DNA from: Acidobacteriota bacterium
Lineage (GTDB): Bacteria > Acidobacteriota > Thermoanaerobaculia > Multivoradales > Multivoraceae
Assembly (NCBI GenBank): GCA_028875725.1
Contig: JAPPCR010000023.1
Span: forward strand, 655,620-719,619
DNA length: 64,000 bases
Direction: 5' to 3'
In this document: positions 59,929-64,000 of the stretch, piece after piece
Position numbering within the stretch: the first letter of the stretch is position 1
Layout of the letters: each line of letters opens with the position of its first letter
Program-made: the position numbers and the translations under genes
Notes under the pieces: generated by a model
Told to the model about the DNA's origin: nothing
Databases searched by the model: none
What the model saw: only the letters and a program-made list of their open reading frames with translations

Positions 59929-60387
59929 TCAGGAGAAGACGCGGGGTTTGAAGTCCGACCCGTTGACGATGCTAGCGCTGCTACCGGTCGCCCGAATGAC
60001 GAACAGACCGCGGCGTTCCGCCTGTGCCCTCACCGCCCTGGTGCTTCGGGAGCAAGCCACGGCGCCGTAGACGCGCCTGCCCCGGCACACGCCAGACGAG
60101 GCGCAGAGACGTGAGACCTTGTACAGGAACCGTTTGATGTCGCTCGACCTGAGCCTCGTCCTGACCTCGACGAGAACCAGCTCCGAGGCGTTCCCGGCCA
60201 TGATCTCTATCTCGTAGGGCCTTCCGTCCAGCCGCCCCTTCATTCGCCGGGCCGTCGATTTCACCTCGATGCCCCGCTGCTTCAGCACGGGAATGAGGTC
60301 GCCTTCGACCAAGCTGTTGCCCAGCCTCTCGCGGTCCGTCAGGAAGAGCCTCTCCACCTCCTCGTGCCAACGGTCCGTCTCCTCCAT
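59929..60387 (-). CDS. Small nuclease-fold-like protein inside the hsd operon
   Basis: This 152-residue protein has a C-terminal half like PD-(D/E)xK endonuclease folds: RPYEIEIMAGNASELVLVEVRTRLRSSDI. The strand ELVLVEVRTR with its preceding acidic IEI fits the E-x-K core, although the final residue is Arg rather than Lys. The N-terminus is helical and charged (WHEEVERLFLTDRERLGN). This resembles DUF3782-like proteins, but I am not certain. It sits between DUF2283 and hsdM with 31- and 57-bp gaps. A function in restriction or repair is possible. Confidence 0.7.
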   Translation of the reverse strand: MEETDRWHEEVERLFLTDRERLGNSLVEGDLIPVLKQRGIEVKSTARRMKGRLDGRPYEIEIMAGNASELVLVEVRTRLRSSDIKRFLYKVSRLCASSGVCRGRRVYGAVACSRSTRAVRAQAERRGLFVIRATGSSASIVNGSDFKPRVFS

Positions 60388-60418
60388 GCGCCTCCTGAAC
60401 TCGTAGATTGACCGGCAG

Positions 60419-60634
60419 TCAGCCAGCCTTGTAAGCCCTTACGGGCAGCTCTTGAGTCTCCAGGGTCGCCAGCTCAAGGCGTTCGGCGGCATGGTCGATG
60501 TCAAAGCCGACGACGTTGCCGCTCGCGTCGAAATCCACGTTGAGACCGTCAGCGATCTCCCGGGTTTCCACGCTCGGTTCGCGCCTGAACTCCACGTAGA
60601 GGCTGTCCGTGTCGGGGTAGTAGTGCAACTTCAT
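60419..60634 (-). CDS. DUF2283 family protein
   Basis: This 71-residue protein fits DUF2283, seen in MKLHYYPDTDSLYVEFR, the EIADGLNVDFDASGNVVGFDID core and RLELATLE. DUF2283 proteins are often paired with a small basic partner gene in toxin-antitoxin-like arrangements, and the function is not established. Its ATG overlaps the stop of the upstream small gene (ATGA), so translation is coupled. It sits inside the hsd operon. Confidence 0.85.
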   Translation of the reverse strand: MKLHYYPDTDSLYVEFRREPSVETREIADGLNVDFDASGNVVGFDIDHAAERLELATLETQELPVRAYKAG

Positions 60635-60882
60635 TGCCTGTCCTCACGGTAGCTGCGATCGAGAAACGCGTTGTGGATGGTCTCACCGTCCTCCAAGGTC
60701 ACGACGCGGAGAATTCGATCAGCGACCTCGCCGGACAGCCTGATTCTGCCCCAGAAGCGTATGCGGCCGTCCTCCTGGCGTTCGCGCCGGAGCGGTGAGG
60801 CGACCACGGCACGGCACAAGTCCACGTCGACGTAGGGGCGCTTGCGCGACACCTGTTCGTCGAAGTAGCGAGTCGTCTTCAT
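60631..60882 (-). CDS. Small basic protein, DUF4258-like, paired with DUF2283
   Basis: This 83-residue basic protein has YFDEQVSRKRPYVDVDLCRAV, then RFWGRIRLSGEVADRILRVVTLEDGETIHNAFLD, shown in part. Small genes like this are commonly followed by DUF2283 and behave like a toxin-type partner, as I recall. The name DUF4258-like is tentative. It overlaps DUF2283 by 4 bp. A role as a toxin of the pair is inference. It lies 105 bp after the hsdS stop. Confidence 0.7.
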   Translation of the reverse strand: MKTTRYFDEQVSRKRPYVDVDLCRAVVASPLRRERQEDGRIRFWGRIRLSGEVADRILRVVTLEDGETIHNAFLDRSYREDRQ

Positions 60883-60987
60883 CGAAGCTAGCGGGGCTCA
60901 TAGCGCTTCCGTGTCGGGTGGCTGTCCAGTTCGCCGCTCACCCCCTCGCCGGCGGCGGGGCCCACGACCGGACGCGGCCAGCGTAAC

Positions 60988-62475
60988 CTACGCTTCCCGC
61001 GCGGCGCGGATGCGTTCCAGGAGAACAGCCGCAGGCTCGTCGTCCGGATCCTGGGGGACGAGGCGGCCCTCGAACGCGCGTTTGAGGATCGACTGGCGAA
61101 GGGCGGCGGACTGAACATCGATGCCCGCCTGCACTCTTCTCCGGGCAAGTCTCCCGGTTTCCCGTAGCAAATCGGCCAGTTTCACCGCCTCAACCTGCTC
61201 CCGATAGGGCGCAAGAGGAAGGGGAAGCGCGCGCACTTTCGAGAGACTGAGGGTGTACAGCCCCGACGTGGAACTAGCCTTGTCCAGGACCGTCCGACGG
61301 CCGATCGGCGACAGGAGCCATGACAACAGCCAACGCGGAAGACACGCGCGACCGCGGTCGCAGCGCACCTTGATCAAGTGGTTCTGATGGCAGCAGGTGG
61401 TCAGTTCGCCGTTCCACTCAGCGACCCGGCCAATCTGGCTCGGACTTCCGTTGCCCTCCACAACCATGAGGTCGCCCGCGCGGAGAAGGACGCGTTCGAG
61501 TTCCGACTCCGAGACGCCGATTGTCTTTACGTCTTCCAATCGCAGCTCATCCGCGTAGACATTGGCCACGCGCAGATAGGGGTAACTGGCCGGTAACTCG
61601 GCGCGGGCTTGGTTCTTCGTCAGGCCACCAATGACTTGGCCGACTTGGTCGACCGTCGCCCAGCACCACCCCTCCGGCAACGCGGGAAGGTCGCTCGTGT
61701 CCGGTGCGAGCGGCTCCCTGTACCTCGACTTCCAGTTCCGCGGCGGCTGACGGCCCTTGGCGGCAAAGGCAGCGAGTTGCGCCTCCTCCCACCGTTTACG
61801 GCGCTCGCCCAGGATGCGCCGGAGAAGCTCCTCGCCTGTTTGGTTCGGCGGATTGTCGCTGCGCCACTGCTCCGTCAACCGGCCCTCGACCGCAGCCTTG
61901 AGGACGGATGCCCGATAGCGTTCTAGGTTGGCCTCGGCGCGCTTGAGGGCAGTCACGCCGTCATCCAACTCAGAAAAGAGCGCTTCGATTCTGGCGACGA
62001 TTCGGTGCTGTTCACGAGTCGGGGCGAGGACGAGCGGAGTTCGCCAGAACGCAGCCACACGTACACGCATAAGCGAGCCGCCAACCCCCGAGACATTCGA
62101 GGTCAGAAAGGCCCGCACCTCGGGAGCCTGGAGTGCGTACCTGACATAGCGAGGCAACAGGCCCTCTACCGGCGGGAGAGCAAACCACTCGGAAGAGGCG
62201 ATCTGCGGGTCGCCGGTAGCCGGTCTCACCAGCCACACGCGGTTGATTCGCGGGTTTATCCTGCAAGCCAAGACCGTGCCGGGCACAACCGCCTGCTTCG
62301 AGGAACCGATCTCGTCGCCGGCAAGCCGCTCGGGGGATCCCTCAGCGAACGACGGAACACTGTACAGCTCGAAACGGGTCTCGGGTTGTCGAGACGGAAT
62401 GACCGTCCGCCCGCGCCCCGGGTCGAACATCTTGCCCAGCGCAACCTCCGCCCAACTCTCCGGCACCTCGCTCAC
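60988..62475 (-). CDS. hsdS: Type I restriction-modification specificity subunit
   Basis: This HsdS subunit of 495 residues recognises the DNA target through two target recognition domains. Domain 1 runs from VPESWAEVALGKMF to about residue 150, followed by the coiled connector EQHRIVARIEALFSELDDGV, and domain 2 from LPEGWCWATVDQVG (about 262) onward with a second conserved coil ending LKRAFEGRLVPQ. GTG 62475 overlaps the hsdR stop (GTGA), so the reading is coupled. The recognition sequence cannot be read from sequence. Length and order are typical. Confidence 0.93.
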   Translation of the reverse strand: MSEVPESWAEVALGKMFDPGRGRTVIPSRQPETRFELYSVPSFAEGSPERLAGDEIGSSKQAVVPGTVLACRINPRINRVWLVRPATGDPQIASSEWFALPPVEGLLPRYVRYALQAPEVRAFLTSNVSGVGGSLMRVRVAAFWRTPLVLAPTREQHRIVARIEALFSELDDGVTALKRAEANLERYRASVLKAAVEGRLTEQWRSDNPPNQTGEELLRRILGERRKRWEEAQLAAFAAKGRQPPRNWKSRYREPLAPDTSDLPALPEGWCWATVDQVGQVIGGLTKNQARAELPASYPYLRVANVYADELRLEDVKTIGVSESELERVLLRAGDLMVVEGNGSPSQIGRVAEWNGELTTCCHQNHLIKVRCDRGRACLPRWLLSWLLSPIGRRTVLDKASSTSGLYTLSLSKVRALPLPLAPYREQVEAVKLADLLRETGRLARRRVQAGIDVQSAALRQSILKRAFEGRLVPQDPDDEPAAVLLERIRAAREA

Positions 62476-64000
62476 GCTGCCAACCTCTCATTCAACTCGG
62501 CCAGCACGGCGTCGAGCTCGTCGCCGAACGCCCCGTACACCGCGCCGAGCCCACCCATCTGGCTGAAGGGCGCGTACTCGAAGTCGTTCCGTTCGATCAC
62601 CAGGCTCGTGGCGATGTGGTCCTTGATCGCGTCCAGCCACCGTAGCTGGTCCGCGTTGAACGCCTGTCCGCTTCGCGCCTTCTCGGCCAGCCATTCGCGG
62701 TAGTGCTCCTCGACCTGATCGGCGACGGGGACCAACTGCCCGTCCGCGTTGATTGCGCGCTTCACGATCGCGACCAAGTCGACTAGTGCGCCGCCGCCTC
62801 TCCCCTGCACCCTCTCGGGCTCGACCAACTCGTAGAGCCGCCACAACCCGTTGGCGGGGTCGGGCAGCCCCACAGGCGGGTTGCGCAGCGCATCTCGCAG
62901 CTCCTTGACGTGCCGGTAGCGAAGACCCGCTCGATAGGGCCGGCTGTACAGAATCCGCAACGCCTCGATGTGCTCGCGGTTTTCTTCCAGGAACTGTCTG
63001 AAATCCTCCAGCTTGGAACGGGCCCTCTCGACGGCCGTCCCGTCGTAGCCGGAACCCAGCAGTTGGTCGAGGGCAGCCTCGTCGATGATCTGGTAGAGGC
63101 TCTGGTTGATCTCGGTGATCACCCGGCGCAACCCCGGCCGGGTGAACGGCTTGAGGGCGGCGGTCATGCGCTCGCGCTCCATCCGCTCAAGCTGCTCGCT
63201 GGTCGGCTCTACGTCATCGGCCAACCCGTGCTCGGCTATCGCCGCCTCGCGGGTTGCGTCGGGGTCGATGCTGTGCAGAAGCGCGCCGGTCAGCCCCTCC
63301 AGCGTCGCCCCGTCCGCTTCCTGCGCGATTCGCGATCGCTGCTGCTCGTCGACCCGCCGGCCGAGGCGCGCCATACGCGCCGCCAGACTCGAAACGAGAT
63401 CGGGGTGCACCATCCCCTGAGCCGCCATCTGCAGCAGTTTCTCGGTGCTGACGGAAGGCTGGCGTTCCAGCGGCTTGGAGTCCGTCTTATCGCGTTCACA
63501 GACGCCGACCGCATCGACGATCACGAAGTGCGTCTTCGCATCGGCGTCCGGCGTCACGCCCTGCAGGTCGTCGCGTTCGATGACCCGCACGCCCCGACCC
63601 TTCATCTGCTCGAAGTACGAAGCGGAGTTCACGTTGCGCATGAAGAGCAGGCACTCGAGGGGCCTCACGTCCGTCCCGGTCGCGATCATGTCCACCGTGA
63701 CCGCGATGCGCGGGTTGTAGGAGTTGCGGAAGCTGCTCAGCAGATCCTCCGGCTTGGCGCCGGTCGTCTTGGACGTGATCTTCTGGCAGAAGTCGTTGCC
63801 CTTGCCGAACTCCTCCTTGACGATCTTGACGACGTCGTCGGCGTGGCTGTCCTGCTTGGCGAAGATGAGCGTCTTCGGGACCTCGGTGCGTCCTGGGAAG
63901 ATCTCGCTGAAGAGTCGGTCCCGGAACGTGCGCACGACGAGCCGGATCTGGTCAGGCGCCACGACGTCGCGGTCGAGCTGGTTGGCCGTGTAGGTGAGGT
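62472..64000 (-). CDS. hsdR: Type I restriction enzyme R subunit, 3' part (truncated by the window edge)
   Basis: This is the C-terminal part of HsdR, the ATP-dependent translocase and endonuclease of a type I restriction system. Visible segments are the helicase-like LTYTANQLDRDVVAPDQ at the window edge, PKTLIFAKQDSHADDVVKI, and MIATGTDVRPLECLLFMR with the motif VI-type FEQMKGRGVRVI. About 509 residues are present. The N-terminal nuclease and the first helicase motifs lie beyond position 64000. Its stop overlaps the hsdS GTG. The gene heads the operon hsdR-hsdS-small genes-hsdM. Confidence 0.93.
   Translation of the reverse strand, partial: LTYTANQLDRDVVAPDQIRLVVRTFRDRLFSEIFPGRTEVPKTLIFAKQDSHADDVVKIVKEEFGKGNDFCQKITSKTTGAKPEDLLSSFRNSYNPRIAVTVDMIATGTDVRPLECLLFMRNVNSASYFEQMKGRGVRVIERDDLQGVTPDADAKTHFVIVDAVGVCERDKTDSKPLERQPSVSTEKLLQMAAQGMVHPDLVSSLAARMARLGRRVDEQQRSRIAQEADGATLEGLTGALLHSIDPDATREAAIAEHGLADDVEPTSEQLERMERERMTAALKPFTRPGLRRVITEINQSLYQIIDEAALDQLLGSGYDGTAVERARSKLEDFRQFLEENREHIEALRILYSRPYRAGLRYRHVKELRDALRNPPVGLPDPANGLWRLYELVEPERVQGRGGGALVDLVAIVKRAINADGQLVPVADQVEEHYREWLAEKARSGQAFNADQLRWLDAIKDHIATSLVIERNDFEYAPFSQMGGLGAVYGAFGDELDAVLAELNERLAA

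Noticed and set aside
1..64000. Search for tRNA, rRNA, CRISPR arrays and transposase genes
   Set aside because: No cloverleaf-like segments, regular short repeats with spacers or transposase motifs were recognised by eye. tRNA in particular would need a dedicated scan to exclude.

Overview
The window is high-GC bacterial DNA, densely coded on both strands, with no rRNA, tRNA, CRISPR array or transposase that I could recognise. The best guess is an Acidobacteriota member (Thermoanaerobaculia-like, perhaps marine or host-associated). The grounds are a VWFA-domain protein of the acidobacterial type, two TonB-dependent receptors with an N-terminal carboxypeptidase-regulatory-like domain, repeated DUF3604, PhyH and sulfatase genes, PQQ-type propellers and frequent GTG/TTG starts. 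This is inference from gene content, not a phylogenetic placement.

Layout. 0-4.4 kb: a divergent pair, a secreted serine hydrolase (-) and a 972-residue multi-repeat secreted protein (+). 4.5-11.8 kb: a plus-strand operon behind a good sigma70-like promoter, encoding a di-haem cytochrome-like protein, an SDR, a PEP-utilising phosphotransferase-like enzyme and a VWFA/TPR/TonB-C protein. 11.8-16.9 kb: a 211-residue unknown gene diverges from a TetR regulator, which heads a sugar operon (PfkB kinase, ketose 3-epimerase, class I aldolase, cyclase-family protein). 16.9-18.1 kb: hicB-hicA-metallophosphatase (-). 18.2-31.4 kb: an intradiol dioxygenase, an 8.4-kb minus-strand operon of five exported proteins bracketed by two DUF3604 genes, then a secreted unknown and a TonB-dependent receptor (+).

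31.4-41.6 kb is a sulfur-flavoured region: a formylglycine-generating enzyme in an operon with one sulfatase, three more sulfatases, a PhyH dioxygenase, a TauE/SafE exporter and a DszC/SfnB-like flavin monooxygenase. Each sulfatase carries a different variant of the CxPSR maturation motif. 41.3-45.7 kb: an ankyrin-repeat remnant and a minus-strand operon of MBL hydrolase, PQQ-like propeller and a third DUF3604 protein. 45.8-53.2 kb: a plus-strand operon (cyclase lipoprotein, acyl-CoA dehydrogenase, EF-hand propeller, PhyH) facing a haem/copper monooxygenase-like protein and a secreted FAH-family protein. 53.3-56.9 kb: a second TonB receptor behind a pair of 12-bp palindromes, and a third PhyH. 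57-64 kb is a defence-type block: an AAA/DUF4143 ATPase behind a 45-bp palindrome, then a type I restriction-modification operon (hsdR-hsdS-three small genes-hsdM) running off the right edge.

Taken together, the window reads as a scavenging genome. Sulfated and oxygenated organics are captured by TonB receptors and processed by many exported enzymes (sulfatases, PQQ-type proteins, DUF3604, periplasmic versions of normally cytosolic enzymes). Cytosolic sugar, acyl-CoA and sulfur pathways then complete degradation. The substrates are not determinable from sequence alone.
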